Positions 54,223 through 63,873 of a stretch of 64,000 nucleotides of DNA are shown piece after piece. Source of the stretch: Vibrio owensii CAIM 1854 = LMG 25443 (GTDB taxonomy: Bacteria; Pseudomonadota; Gammaproteobacteria; Enterobacterales; Vibrionaceae); the NCBI RefSeq assembly GCF_000817815.1, contig NZ_JPRD01000017.1, forward strand, positions 1 through 64,000, given 5' to 3'. The number at the start of each line of letters is the position of its first letter. The stretch's first letter is position 1. The notes beneath the pieces were generated by a model. That model was given only the letters and a program-made list of their open reading frames with translations, searched no databases and was not told where the DNA came from. The translations under genes and the position numbers were made by a program.

Positions 54223-55518
54223 TTATTTTAACGTTGCTGCGGTTTGTTTACCCATCGCAATTAACTTGTCGAGAATGCGCTCACCATCTGCACGAAGACC
54301 GTTATGCTCATATTCGTTGGTGATCCACGCTTTTGAGTTCGGCATTGCAGCGAGCGTTTCACGGCTAATGTCCATTTCTACAAACATATCGTCGGCATAG
54401 ACCGCACAGCTCACAGGCACCTTATTGTTTGCCAGTTGCTGGGCATCGTATAACGGCGTCCAATCGGCTTTCTCTGCCAGTAATTCCGCGGCTTCTTTCA
54501 GTGGCTTTAAGTTTACGTATTGATCGAACATCCAAGGGAAGACCATTTCTCCAGTAAAGAAGAACGGCTTACCTTGTTCGTAATTGAATGCATCATGCTC
54601 TTGGTGCACTCTGTGAGCGCTCCATTGAGAAGCAAACCCTTGGCAGTAAATCGACTCGTGCAGAATCGCGTAAATTGGATTGGTCTGGAAGTTTTGCTGC
54701 GCCAGCATGTCGTTGAGGAATTCATAACGAAGCTGAGGCTTACCGTTCACTTCAATCAAGGCACTTTCTAGCCAGTAGTAAGTTGGCAAGAAGGTGTCAC
54801 TGACACCAAAGTTAATCCCAATTTGTTGGAACTGTTCGATAGTAAAGCGCTGACCATTTGGCAGAAACTCTTCGTGCTCCAACAGGTGATCAGCAATGCT
54901 TTGGCATAGTTGCTGCGCTTGTGGGAATTGCTGGAAGAAGGCTTGGTTCTTCTCCATGGTGCGCTTAAAGGTTGCTTGATACACATCATCCGCATGACGA
55001 GAAACCGAAGGCACACCACCCGTAATGTAGCTTTGCAGAAGGCTGTTCGGGAACAGCGATAGATAAGTTAGTGAGCAGAAACCACCAAAGCTCTGACCCA
55101 AAATCGCCCACTTCTCAACGCCAAACTGTTCACGGATAAATTCCGCATCGCGAACAATGTTATCTGCGCGGAAGTGGCTTAAGTAGTCTGCCTGTTGCGT
55201 CGGCGTGAGGTGCGCAAGCGTCTGGTGATTAATCACGCTGCTGTTGCCAGTGCCGCGTTGGTCGAGCAGCAAAACACGATACTCACTCAGTGCGCGTTTG
55301 ATCCAGCCGTTGTTTCCGTTTGGACGAGGAGAAGGGAAGCCCGGACCGCCCTGAAAATACACTAACCACGGTTTATCTGAGTCTTCATCGCCGACTAAAT
55401 AAACGGAGCGAGCGAAGACGTTGATCGTGCCTTTACTTAGATCTTGGTAATCCAGTGGCACGGTGAACGAGTGGGGTGTGTAATGCAGTCCTGCGTCGAT
55501 AAATGATTGAGCGTTCAT
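54223..55518 (-). CDS. Alpha/beta hydrolase, S33 proline iminopeptidase-like
   Basis: This 431-residue alpha/beta hydrolase is of peptidase family S33. The oxyanion motif is QGGPG (residues 56-60), DQRGTGNSS follows, and the nucleophile is GQSFGG (Ser143). The large cap resembles the tripeptidyl/proline iminopeptidase group. It has no signal peptide, so it acts in the cytoplasm on short peptides. Confidence 0.9.
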   Translation of the reverse strand: MNAQSFIDAGLHYTPHSFTVPLDYQDLSKGTINVFARSVYLVGDEDSDKPWLVYFQGGPGFPSPRPNGNNGWIKRALSEYRVLLLDQRGTGNSSVINHQTLAHLTPTQQADYLSHFRADNIVRDAEFIREQFGVEKWAILGQSFGGFCSLTYLSLFPNSLLQSYITGGVPSVSRHADDVYQATFKRTMEKNQAFFQQFPQAQQLCQSIADHLLEHEEFLPNGQRFTIEQFQQIGINFGVSDTFLPTYYWLESALIEVNGKPQLRYEFLNDMLAQQNFQTNPIYAILHESIYCQGFASQWSAHRVHQEHDAFNYEQGKPFFFTGEMVFPWMFDQYVNLKPLKEAAELLAEKADWTPLYDAQQLANNKVPVSCAVYADDMFVEMDISRETLAAMPNSKAWITNEYEHNGLRADGERILDKLIAMGKQTAATLK

Positions 55519-55771
55519 TGTTATGGTCTGTCCTTGTTTATAGTCGCTTTACGATATCGAATTCCTTATTAGAAACAATAGATTTGTTGTAAGAACTCGA
55601 TTTTTGAAGCCTGAAAGGCAAGTAATGGCACTCAAAACAGAAACTCTTCGATCTTTCCGTGTTGGTATGCACTGAGTGAACTATGATCTGATAGGTGCAG
55701 TTTAGACATCACTGTCTTACCGTTTTTATGAAACGAGACATTTGGCGGTCATTGACCATGGAGGATGCTTG

Positions 55772-56938
55772 ATGAACACGTCACTAACCCGAATCACGCT
55801 CACTTGTTTATTACTACAGACCATAAGTGCCCCTGCATTGGCGGTCGTGACGCCGAATCCGCCTCAGTTGCAGGCGAAAGGCTATGTGTTAATGGACTTT
55901 CAGTCCGGTGCCATTATTGCGGAGCAAAACGCGCGTGCCGGATTAGCTCCAGCCAGTTTAACTAAGCTGATGACCGCTTATGTCGTAGGGCAAGAAATCA
56001 AATCCGGGCGGCTCCAATGGGATGATAAAGTGACGGTGAGTGAGAATGCGTGGTCAGCCAAATTCCCAGACTCCTCCAAAATGTTTATCCAACCCAAAGA
56101 TGAAATCACCGTCGCCAACCTAATGCGTGGTGTGATCATTCAATCTGGTAATGATGCTTGTGTGGCGCTCGCCGAACACGTTGCCGGTAGTGAAGGGGCG
56201 TTTGTCGCCTTGATGAACGGTTGGGCAGATAAACTCAGCCTGAACGATACCTACTTCGTTAACTCGCATGGTCTGGATAGCGAGGGTATTCAAACTTCTC
56301 CTAATGATATGGCGACGCTGATGCAATCCATCATCAATGACGTGCCTGAAGTCTATGCGCTTTATAGTGAGAAGGTATTTAAGTGGAACAAGATCACCCA
56401 ATACAACCGTAATAAACTGTTGTGGGACAAATCGATGGATGTCGATGGCGGTAAAACGGGCTACACCAGCAATGCAGGGTACAGTTTGGTGAGTTCCGCT
56501 AAGCAAGGAAAGATGCGATTGATCTCGGTAGTGATGGGAACGCCAAGCAAACAGTCGCGTATTAGCCAGTCTAAGAACCTGCTTAGCTATGGCTTCCGAT
56601 TTTATGACACCAAACAAGTGGCAAAACAGGGAGAAGTTCAGGCGAGTGCAAAAGTCTGGAAAGGCGATGTCAGTGAGATTGATTTGGGCTTCGCTCAAGA
56701 TGCGTACCTGACGCTGCCTCGCTCTCTAACCGCTGGTTTAGATAAAAGCGTGGTCGTGAATGAGCCGTTGATTGCTCCCATCGCAAAAGGGGATGTGGTT
56801 GGCAAAGTCGTGTGGAAGAGTGACGATAAAACCGTGGCGAGCTATCCGTTGGTAAGTAACCAAGCGGTGGAAGAGGGCTCGTGGATTGGGAAGTTATGGG
56901 ACAGTTTAGTGCTGTGGGTGAAGTCGTTGTTTAACTAG
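55772..56938 (+). CDS. D-alanyl-D-alanine carboxypeptidase (PBP5/6 type)
   Basis: This is a periplasmic, low-molecular-mass penicillin-binding protein of 388 residues with a signal peptide (to about PALA, residue 24). It trims the terminal D-Ala from peptidoglycan stem peptides. The active-site motifs are SLTK (Ser62-Lys65), SGN (Ser125-Asn127) and KTG near residue 227 (GGKTGYTS). A C-terminal amphipathic helix (IGKLWDSLVLWVKSLF) anchors it to the membrane. GGAGG precedes the ATG at 55772, so I trim the longer frame. Confidence 0.93.
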   Translation: MNTSLTRITLTCLLLQTISAPALAVVTPNPPQLQAKGYVLMDFQSGAIIAEQNARAGLAPASLTKLMTAYVVGQEIKSGRLQWDDKVTVSENAWSAKFPDSSKMFIQPKDEITVANLMRGVIIQSGNDACVALAEHVAGSEGAFVALMNGWADKLSLNDTYFVNSHGLDSEGIQTSPNDMATLMQSIINDVPEVYALYSEKVFKWNKITQYNRNKLLWDKSMDVDGGKTGYTSNAGYSLVSSAKQGKMRLISVVMGTPSKQSRISQSKNLLSYGFRFYDTKQVAKQGEVQASAKVWKGDVSEIDLGFAQDAYLTLPRSLTAGLDKSVVVNEPLIAPIAKGDVVGKVVWKSDDKTVASYPLVSNQAVEEGSWIGKLWDSLVLWVKSLFN

Positions 56939-56984
56939 CGCAAGGACAAGTTTCGCAATAGTGATTTCAGAATTTCAGAAAAAG

Positions 56985-57013
56985 AAAAGCAGCTCGAAGG
57001 TGAGCTGCTTTTT
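56985..57013. terminator. Terminator between dacA-like and amylase genes
   Basis: AAAAGCAGCTC, loop, GAGCTGCTTTTT. It suits both converging genes. Confidence 0.88.
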
Positions 57014-57060
57014 GTTTTTTATAGTTGAAACGACTTTTGCGTTTATTGCGGGTTCAGTGA

Positions 57061-59718
57061 TTATTCAGACAAGGTGATGATTGGTAAGTCATCCCAAATC
57101 TTGCTTTCATCTGATGCGCCGCCAGAGAAATTCCAAGGACCTTTGTCTTGTTCAAGGGGACGGTAAGTGGCAGACAATCCATCCAAGTCCCAAGTTGTCA
57201 CATAGAATCGAATGCCATCCAGTGAATCAGGTCGACCTAGTGCGTCACTCGCGAAGTCCATCGAAATGGTGTTGTTGGCTTTGTCTACCGTCACCATTGG
57301 TGCCGGTGTTACGGCTTCGCCCCATGTTGTCGCGTTTGCTCCTTGGGTGTTGTAAATCGAGCTTTGCCAGCCGAAGACTACAGCGTTGCGACTCCATGTT
57401 CCGCTTGGCATAGAAGCGTTGATCTTAGGCAGTTCCGTTAGGTTGGTTGCTGCTTCTTCCGGTAAATCAATGAAGATGGTGAAACCAACGTGGTCAAAGC
57501 CGTTTGGCGGCAGCCAAGTATCGGTGATCTTGTCCATAGTGAAGGTCAAGCGCACGTTACTGCCAACGGTAAATACCTCGGCTTTGTTGATTGCGAGTTG
57601 GCTGTTGTCTTTATCGAACGTTGGATCCGTTGGTAGCGAGTAGTTACCGTTAGGACCGCCCATACCATCTTGTGCATCACCTGCGTCATCAATAGTGTCG
57701 TCTGGCGTGTTTGACCAGCTTAAGTCCGACACAAAGTTCACATCTTCAATACCTGCTTTTTTCTCAGTGGAGTAAATCGCGAAGCGGTGTTGCTGTTCGC
57801 CAATCGCAAAGTGACGGGTAGATAAAGTCACGCTAAATTGACCGTCAGCACTTACGGTAATGGCTTGTGCGGTTTCTAGGTTACCGTCTACGACAAGGTT
57901 CAATTTCTCGTTTGCGTTAGCAGTACCAGCAATCACGATGTCATCAGTGATGGTTTGTCCTTCCCAATCTTGCGCCAGTTGGATGTTGAGGTCTGGTGTA
58001 TCTACCGATTGGGTGTCGTTAGTTTTCGAGTAAATCACGGCAGCTTTGGCTGGTAGCTCAAGGGTTATGTGACCGTTTTCATCTGCGATTAACTGCTCCG
58101 GAGCGTCTGCCCAGTTCGACATGATTTGTTGTTGGAAGACGGTGCCGCCCGCTTGCTCTACATCGAGTTGGTTCATCAACATCGGGGAATTCGATGTGTT
58201 CATTACCACCAAGACTTCGTCGTTATCCAACGTTCGGGTAAAGGCGAACACACCGGCGCCAGCTTTATCGCTGCCAATCACTTTCATTTCGCCGCGAGTC
58301 ATGACTTTGTTCTCGGTACGCAACTTAGCAAGCTCTTGGATGAACAAGTACATCTCGCTGTTTTGGTCGAATGAATCTACGTAATCGCCGTCTTCACGGT
58401 AACCGCCAGCAAACATTGCATCGCGCGCCGCTGACATTGCCTGTTCAGTACCTTGGTAAATCACAGGGATGCCCGGTACCGCCATCATGGTAATCAGCGC
58501 TTGTTTCATATCGTTGACGCTGCCTTGCGATAGAAAACGCGGCATATCGTGGTTATCAATGAAGTTCGGCATGATGTATGGATTCGGGAACATCTCCATC
58601 ATTTTCTCAAGACGGAAGCGTAAGTAATCGGTCGGTTGTCCTGCTGCAAACACGCGCGTCATGGTAGCTTGCAATGGGAAGTTCAGCACCGAGGTTAACT
58701 GTTCCGGTGAGCCGCTTTCGCCGATGTAAGTCAGCATCTTCTCTTCGCCTTCGGTGTTGTAAGGCGTAGATGTTTCGAACACTTCACCAAAGGTCAGGAA
58801 GTTATCGCGACCGGTATCAACGGCTTGAGTCATCACACCATCGTCGGCATGCAGGAAGTCGTTCCAGAAATCGTGCTCAACAAACTTCACGGTATCGATA
58901 CGGAACCCGTCAACGCCCACTTCGCGGATCCATTTACGGTAGCTCTCTTTTAGATAAGCGCGTACTTCAGGATCGGACGTATTCAGGTCATCCAGATCCG
59001 ACAGTTGCCAGATTTTTTCTTGGACGGGATCGTTGTGGTCGGTGATGCTTGGTGTCCAGTGGTAAATGCCAGTACCGTCTTCTTTACACTCATTCATGTT
59101 GAGTGGATAAGGCAGTTCTTGCCCTGCTGGCAGCGCATTTTCAATCAAGCGAAAACCTTGGCAAGGAAGGCTAGGATCGTAATTGTATGGGTCATCGTAA
59201 GTGAAGAAGTTACCAACGTGGTTGGTCACGATGTCTTGAATCAAGAACATATTACGAGCATGTACTTCTCGTGCTAACGCTTGGTAGCTTTCCATGTCAC
59301 CAAAGTGCTCATCCACTTTTTGGAAATCACGCGCCCAGTAGCCGTGGTAGCCGCCGTAGTTTTGTTCGGCATCCCACCATTGGTTTGCCACTGGCGGCGT
59401 AATCCAGATAGAGGTTGCGCCTAGGTCTTCGATGTAACCCAGTTTGTCACTGACACCAACAAGGTCACCACCACTGAATTTTTTGTCTGAGGTAGGATCG
59501 TATTCATTCTGACCTTGATCGTTAAGCGTGTTGTCGCCGTCGTTAAAACGGTCGATCATCAAGAAGTAAATGATCTGGTCTTGCCAATCAGGAGATGCCA
59601 CGTGGTTTCCTGTATCTGCTGGTGTGGTTTCATCGCTACCACAGCCAGAAAGAGCTAAGGCGATCGCTAAAGGTAGTATTTTTATTTTATTCATAGGGTT
59701 AGGTAAGGTTTCAAACAC
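57061..59718 (-). CDS. Large alpha-amylase lipoprotein (GH13 with glucodextranase-C-like tail)
   Basis: This is an exported 885-residue GH13 alpha-amylase. The GTG at 59718 has CGGAG nine bases upstream; an ATG nine codons further in lacks one. The lipobox LSGC puts the lipidated Cys at residue 26. The catalytic triad is Asp275 (GVDGFRIDT), Glu312 (FGEVFET) and Asp391 (IDNHDMPRF). From about residue 560 an Ig-like segment follows, and then a C-terminal module like the glucodextranase C-terminal (DUF2223) domain (about 655-885). It probably degrades starch or glycogen on the cell surface. The gene for a CBM21-carrying AraC regulator lies just upstream on the same strand. Confidence 0.92.
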   Translation of the reverse strand: MFETLPNPMNKIKILPLAIALALSGCGSDETTPADTGNHVASPDWQDQIIYFLMIDRFNDGDNTLNDQGQNEYDPTSDKKFSGGDLVGVSDKLGYIEDLGATSIWITPPVANQWWDAEQNYGGYHGYWARDFQKVDEHFGDMESYQALAREVHARNMFLIQDIVTNHVGNFFTYDDPYNYDPSLPCQGFRLIENALPAGQELPYPLNMNECKEDGTGIYHWTPSITDHNDPVQEKIWQLSDLDDLNTSDPEVRAYLKESYRKWIREVGVDGFRIDTVKFVEHDFWNDFLHADDGVMTQAVDTGRDNFLTFGEVFETSTPYNTEGEEKMLTYIGESGSPEQLTSVLNFPLQATMTRVFAAGQPTDYLRFRLEKMMEMFPNPYIMPNFIDNHDMPRFLSQGSVNDMKQALITMMAVPGIPVIYQGTEQAMSAARDAMFAGGYREDGDYVDSFDQNSEMYLFIQELAKLRTENKVMTRGEMKVIGSDKAGAGVFAFTRTLDNDEVLVVMNTSNSPMLMNQLDVEQAGGTVFQQQIMSNWADAPEQLIADENGHITLELPAKAAVIYSKTNDTQSVDTPDLNIQLAQDWEGQTITDDIVIAGTANANEKLNLVVDGNLETAQAITVSADGQFSVTLSTRHFAIGEQQHRFAIYSTEKKAGIEDVNFVSDLSWSNTPDDTIDDAGDAQDGMGGPNGNYSLPTDPTFDKDNSQLAINKAEVFTVGSNVRLTFTMDKITDTWLPPNGFDHVGFTIFIDLPEEAATNLTELPKINASMPSGTWSRNAVVFGWQSSIYNTQGANATTWGEAVTPAPMVTVDKANNTISMDFASDALGRPDSLDGIRFYVTTWDLDGLSATYRPLEQDKGPWNFSGGASDESKIWDDLPIITLSE

Positions 59719-59847
59719 GGTTTTTGTCTCCGTTATGCAGCAATGCGGAAACGATAAAGCAAAGGTTTGAAATTGAGAGTGTCATTTCGCGCCAAAAGAG
59801 ACGTGAAATGATGTCACGAAGAGCTGAATTTGAACTGTGCTACATAT

Positions 59848-61317
59848 TTAACTGAGTGGTTGCACAATTGGGTATTGAATCGGGTAATGATCTTTGGCTA
59901 ACTCATTACCAGAATGATCATAGAGTCGGAATCGGCACTGTTTAACCGTTTGGGTTAGGGGCAGTTGCAGCGCCCAGCATGTGTAATCTTCTGCATTCTG
60001 AGTTTGCCTCATTGTGTGCGGAGATGGCGCGTCACCCACGTAGCAATCGATCTTCGCCACGTCTTTTAATCGACACGCGAGTTCCACAAACAAGGTGTAC
60101 TGAGTGCCGAGTTGGATAAGTTGTCTTGTCGGGACAATGTATTCCGTTGCGCCAATTAAAAGCCCTTTAGAAACCACGTAATCGCGCTGGTGGTTGTTAT
60201 CAATGTAGCGTTCACCTTCGACTTCATAACACAGTCTAAACGTCAGTGGATGAGCGACAGGAAGCTCTGTTGTCGCCCATAGTTCGGTGCCATTATTCAA
60301 AAAACGCTCGAAGAAGGCTGGGTAGCGACGCCATGCACCATCACGGTCTCGACACTCAACGGAGACCACTTTTTCAAACGCAATATTATCCACTTCCATC
60401 CAGATTTTACCGACGGGTTGGTCAATGTCGTGATCGGCTAGAGTATTGGCTTTGGCATAGTACAAGCGGATGGGGTGGTTATTGAGATGAGTGCGGTTAT
60501 CCAAACACTGCTGGCGATATTGCATTGGCGAAAACGGATACCAACGGCGAAAGGTTCTATGGAAGTTGGAAGGCTCTTCATAACCCAACTGATAAGCGAT
60601 TTGCTGCGTTGTGAGTTGAGTATCTGCAAGTAGGGCTAATGCGTGCTTTTTCTTGGCGAAGTCGACGCATTGCGAATAGCTCATTCGTTTTTCTTGCAGG
60701 CGACGTTGTAAGGTGCGCTTGGATACGCCCAGTTGTAGCGCGGCTTGTTCTAGTTTCAGTGCGTAATTGCTGTTTTTGACGAACAGAGCATTAAGCACGC
60801 TCAACAATTCTGGCTGTTCAATTGGCTGGTGAGACAGCAGCAAATAAACATGTTTTACCAAGTCGAACACGACCGAGTTCTGCTTCGGGTTGATGTCTTC
60901 TTCTAGCTCGAATTGAGCAGAGTAAAGGTCATGGTTGCGAAGATGAATGCGCACAGATTTATTTAAACCTAGCTGTTCCAATTGCATCAGCAGCAAGTCA
61001 TAAACCGATTCTGCCCAGCTTGGCATTTCGGTAGCTCTGCACTCTAGCCGCATCTGAATCTGGTTATCACTGTGTTCGAAAACAATGTACAAGCGACGGT
61101 CGAATAGCGAAACACTTTTGCTCCACCACAGCAAACCTTCACGTAGCGTCGGTGCCTCTTGCAACATCATACATTGCAAGGCAACCAGCTTTTCAATGTG
61201 CCAATATTCGCCAGCAATTCTTAGGTGATTATGCCCAAGTTTTTTGCAGAGAAAGGGCGTGATGATGTTGTCTTGAGGCAGCATGAAAGTGGTTCGGTAA
61301 CAGAGCAAAGGCGACAT
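59848..61317 (-). CDS. AraC regulator fused to a CBM21-like starch-binding module
   Basis: This 489-residue protein has three parts. The N-terminal 1-180 resembles the arabinose-binding/OruR-like sensor of AraC regulators. The AraC helix-turn-helix pair spans about 185-270 (LGVSKRTLQRRLQEKRMSYS; AYQLGYEEPSNFHRTFRRWY). Residues 302-385 look like CBM21, the starch-binding module: MEVDNIAFEKVVSVECRD, then FRLCYEVEGERYIDNNHQRD, which fits the family pattern of a V-x-N-[LI]-x-F-E-K strand and an end-strand [YF]-x-D-N-N. A further beta-rich stretch (400-489) may be a second carbohydrate module. No signal peptide is present, so it works in the cytoplasm. It lies 129 bases upstream of the amylase gene, on the same strand, and probably activates it in response to an alpha-glucan. 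Confidence 0.8.
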   Translation of the reverse strand: MSPLLCYRTTFMLPQDNIITPFLCKKLGHNHLRIAGEYWHIEKLVALQCMMLQEAPTLREGLLWWSKSVSLFDRRLYIVFEHSDNQIQMRLECRATEMPSWAESVYDLLLMQLEQLGLNKSVRIHLRNHDLYSAQFELEEDINPKQNSVVFDLVKHVYLLLSHQPIEQPELLSVLNALFVKNSNYALKLEQAALQLGVSKRTLQRRLQEKRMSYSQCVDFAKKKHALALLADTQLTTQQIAYQLGYEEPSNFHRTFRRWYPFSPMQYRQQCLDNRTHLNNHPIRLYYAKANTLADHDIDQPVGKIWMEVDNIAFEKVVSVECRDRDGAWRRYPAFFERFLNNGTELWATTELPVAHPLTFRLCYEVEGERYIDNNHQRDYVVSKGLLIGATEYIVPTRQLIQLGTQYTLFVELACRLKDVAKIDCYVGDAPSPHTMRQTQNAEDYTCWALQLPLTQTVKQCRFRLYDHSGNELAKDHYPIQYPIVQPLS

Positions 61318-61479
61318 TATTGCTTAAACCAGGTGTTGCTTCAGTGAGAGTGCTCAAAGCTTGTTACATCGGCGATTTTCAAATTTATTTTGAAGATGTT
61401 TTTAACTGAAATCGGTTTTTCCCTGTAACTCATAAGGTTAAAGTGATAACCAGCATAAACTACTCGACTGGAGAACCCG

Positions 61480-62133
61480 ATGGACATCGTTCAAGCTGCT
61501 AAATCCCGCTACTCAACCAAAGTCTTTGACCCAACTCGTAAGCTGCCGCAAGAAAAGATCGACGCAGTCAAAGAGCTGATTCGTTTTAGTCCATCGAGCG
61601 TGAACTCTCAGCCGTGGCACTTCATTCTGGCAAGCACAGAAGAGGGCAAGCAACGTATCGCAAAAGCAGCACAAGAGAACTACGCGTTCAACGCTGCGAA
61701 GATCTTGAATGCGTCACACGTGTTGGTGTTCTGTGCCAAAACGGGCATCGATAACGACTACATCGAAGCGCTATTGGCGCAGGAAGAAAAAGACGGTCGA
61801 TTCCCAACCGAAGAGGCAAGAGCAGCGGTACGTGGCGGTCGTAGTTACTTTGTAAACATGCACCGTTTTGACCTAAAAGATGCTAATCATTGGATGGAGA
61901 AACAGGTTTACCTCAACGTGGGTACATTGTTGCTGGGTGCTTCAACGCTAGAAATTGATGCGGTGCCAATCGAGGGTTTTGACCCGAAAGTGTTGGATGA
62001 AGAATTTGGTCTACGTGAAAAAGGCTACACTGGTGTTGTGATTGTGCCACTTGGCTACCACGCGGAAGATGACTTCAATGCTAAGACGCCTAAGTCACGC
62101 TGGGAAGCAGAAACTGTATTTACTGAGATTTAA
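61480..62133 (+). CDS. nfsB: Oxygen-insensitive NAD(P)H nitroreductase NfsB
   Basis: This 217-residue flavoprotein is highly similar to E. coli NfsB. FMN contacts appear in RYSTKVFD (residues 10-17), SPSSVNSQPWHFILAS (41-56), and AVPIEGFD. It reduces nitro compounds and quinones. It is followed after five bases by the monooxygenase gene. Confidence 0.95.
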   Translation: MDIVQAAKSRYSTKVFDPTRKLPQEKIDAVKELIRFSPSSVNSQPWHFILASTEEGKQRIAKAAQENYAFNAAKILNASHVLVFCAKTGIDNDYIEALLAQEEKDGRFPTEEARAAVRGGRSYFVNMHRFDLKDANHWMEKQVYLNVGTLLLGASTLEIDAVPIEGFDPKVLDEEFGLREKGYTGVVIVPLGYHAEDDFNAKTPKSRWEAETVFTEI

Positions 62134-62138
62134 TCAAG

Positions 62139-62429
62139 ATGATCCATTTAGTTGCAGAAATTAAAGCCTACCCAGATAGTATCGACAACGTAACCAACTT
62201 ACTTTCTGGTCTACTAGAACCTTCTCGTGAAGAAGACGGTTGTTGCCAATACGAACTGTATTTGGATCAAAAGATCGAAGGCTTGTTTATGTTCCAAGAA
62301 ATTTGGGCATCGCAAGAAGCGTTAGATAAGCACCTACAAAGCCCACATATCGCACAGTTTATCTCGACGCTAGAAGATAACGATTGGGTTGAATATTCTC
62401 AGATTCGCCCAATGACGTTTGTCGGCTAA
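62139..62429 (+). CDS. Antibiotic biosynthesis monooxygenase (ABM) family quinol monooxygenase
   Basis: This 96-residue protein has an ABM fold. The conserved blocks are EPSREEDGCCQYELY and LFMFQEIWASQEALDKH, as in YgiN-type quinol monooxygenases. With nfsB it forms a quinone redox pair. Its stop codon overlaps the end of the LysR gene on the other strand. Confidence 0.9.
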   Translation: MIHLVAEIKAYPDSIDNVTNLLSGLLEPSREEDGCCQYELYLDQKIEGLFMFQEIWASQEALDKHLQSPHIAQFISTLEDNDWVEYSQIRPMTFVG

Positions 62430-63355
62430 CCTTCTGAGCAGAATGTTGCCAGCACTTTCTTACGTTGCTGGCAGCATTTTTCATGAATGAATTCACGGAA
62501 AGTACGAATGGTTGGCGTCAGCAAACGACGATCGGCGCACACCATGTATAGCGGTACCGGACCACAATCCCACTCAGGCAATACTCTTACTAATCTTCCC
62601 TCAATCAAATCTTGGCTGATGTCCATCAGTGATTTGTTGGCGATGCCTTTGCCTTTGATTGCTAAGCGATGGGATAAGTCACTGTCGTTGCTAAGTAGCT
62701 TGCCACTCACAACAACCTGTTCTGTTTCGTCACCGCGAGTCAGCGTCCATTTGTTGTAAACCGAATCCGCCACCATGTAACACAAACAGTTGTGTTGGTT
62801 TAGATCTTCCGGTTTGGTCAGCACAGGATTATTTGCGACGTATTCTGGAGAGGCACACAGGATTCGCTCATTTGCACCACACAACGCCAATACGACGAGG
62901 TTAGAGTCAGCAGGTTCACCGTAACGAATCGCGATGTCGACGGGTTTGGTGTACATATCGGTTAAGCTGTCAGACAGCTCTAACTTGATAGAGACGTTCG
63001 GGTAAACATCAATAAATTCATCAACCCAATCAAGCAGCATGTTGCGACCAAAATCAGATGGCGCAGTGATGTGCAGCTGACCTGATAACTCGCCACGCGC
63101 GCTTGATATCTGATCTAACCCTTCTTGCAGCATTGCGAGCGCTTGGGTGGTTTTGTCTAAGAACAACTCACCTTCCGAGGTTAGGCGAAGGCTGCGAGTG
63201 GAGCGTACAAACAGCGGAAAGCCTATTTGTCCCTCAAGACGTTTGATCGATGCACTGATGGCTGCTGGTGTCATGTCCATGCTGTTGGCGGCTTTCGAAA
63301 AACTGCCTTGGCGTGCGGTTTCGACAAAGATATTCAGATCGTTGAGGGCTTTCAT
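62426..63355 (-). CDS. LysR family regulator next to nfsB
   Basis: This 309-residue LysR regulator (from the ATG at 63355) has the winged helix at residues 1-60 (LNIFVETARQGSFSKAANSM). Its subgroup is like the CrgA/YafC proteins. It converges on the nfsB-monooxygenase pair, with a 4-base overlap of stop codons. Confidence 0.9.
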   Translation of the reverse strand: MKALNDLNIFVETARQGSFSKAANSMDMTPAAISASIKRLEGQIGFPLFVRSTRSLRLTSEGELFLDKTTQALAMLQEGLDQISSARGELSGQLHITAPSDFGRNMLLDWVDEFIDVYPNVSIKLELSDSLTDMYTKPVDIAIRYGEPADSNLVVLALCGANERILCASPEYVANNPVLTKPEDLNQHNCLCYMVADSVYNKWTLTRGDETEQVVVSGKLLSNDSDLSHRLAIKGKGIANKSLMDISQDLIEGRLVRVLPEWDCGPVPLYMVCADRRLLTPTIRTFREFIHEKCCQQRKKVLATFCSEG

Positions 63356-63487
63356 AATGAAAAGGGCTTTTAAGAAGTTTGGGCTACTATAGGGGAGAGT
63401 CGCAGGGCAATTCAAGGTTAAAACATTAGGTTGCACGGCGAGTTTGAGTTAGATTAGCGCGCAACTTCACTTTACCGGATCAATAGC

Positions 63488-63706
63488 ATGAGCCAACAGC
63501 AGCCGAATAACCCACTTCACGGGTTGAGTTTAGAGAAAATCCTTACCCGTTTAGTTGAGCACTTTGGGTGGAACGGAATGCATGAGCGCGTTCGTGTGAA
63601 CTGCTTTAAGAAAGATCCTTCAATCAAATCTTCGTTGAAGTTCCTACGCAAAACGCAGTGGGCAAGAGATAAAGTAGAAGCGCTGTACATCGAAACGTTC
63701 TGCTAA
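63488..63706 (+). CDS. VF530 (DUF2132) protein
   Basis: This 72-residue protein is of the VF530 family, a DNA-binding helical fold of unknown role. The core is [19 protein letters not shown] and then [18 protein letters not shown]. It is divergent from the LysR gene. Confidence 0.9.
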   Translation: MSQQQPNNPLHGLSLEKILTRLVEHFGWNGMHERVRVNCFKKDPSIKSSLKFLRKTQWARDKVEALYIETFC

Positions 63707-63734
63707 TCGGATTTGGTGCACGTTTAAATGAGAG

Positions 63735-63767
63735 ATTCCGGATGGCTCGCTGAGGCTCGTCCGGAAT
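63735..63767. repeat. REP-like palindrome
   Basis: ATTCCGGA and TCCGGAAT form an 8-bp perfect stem around a 17-base loop with two GGCTCG copies. It lies 28 bases after the VF530 stop. Confidence 0.5.
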
Positions 63768-63811
63768 GACGCTGATTTCTTGTTGCGTTGTCGGTTATTT
63801 AGACCTTAATC

Positions 63812-63867
<56 letters not shown>

Positions 63868-63873
63868 TCTTTA

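Noticed and set aside
56120-56698. 192-codon frame antisense to the D,D-carboxypeptidase gene
   Set aside because: The sense frame has a full set of active-site motifs and a signal peptide; the antisense frame has none.
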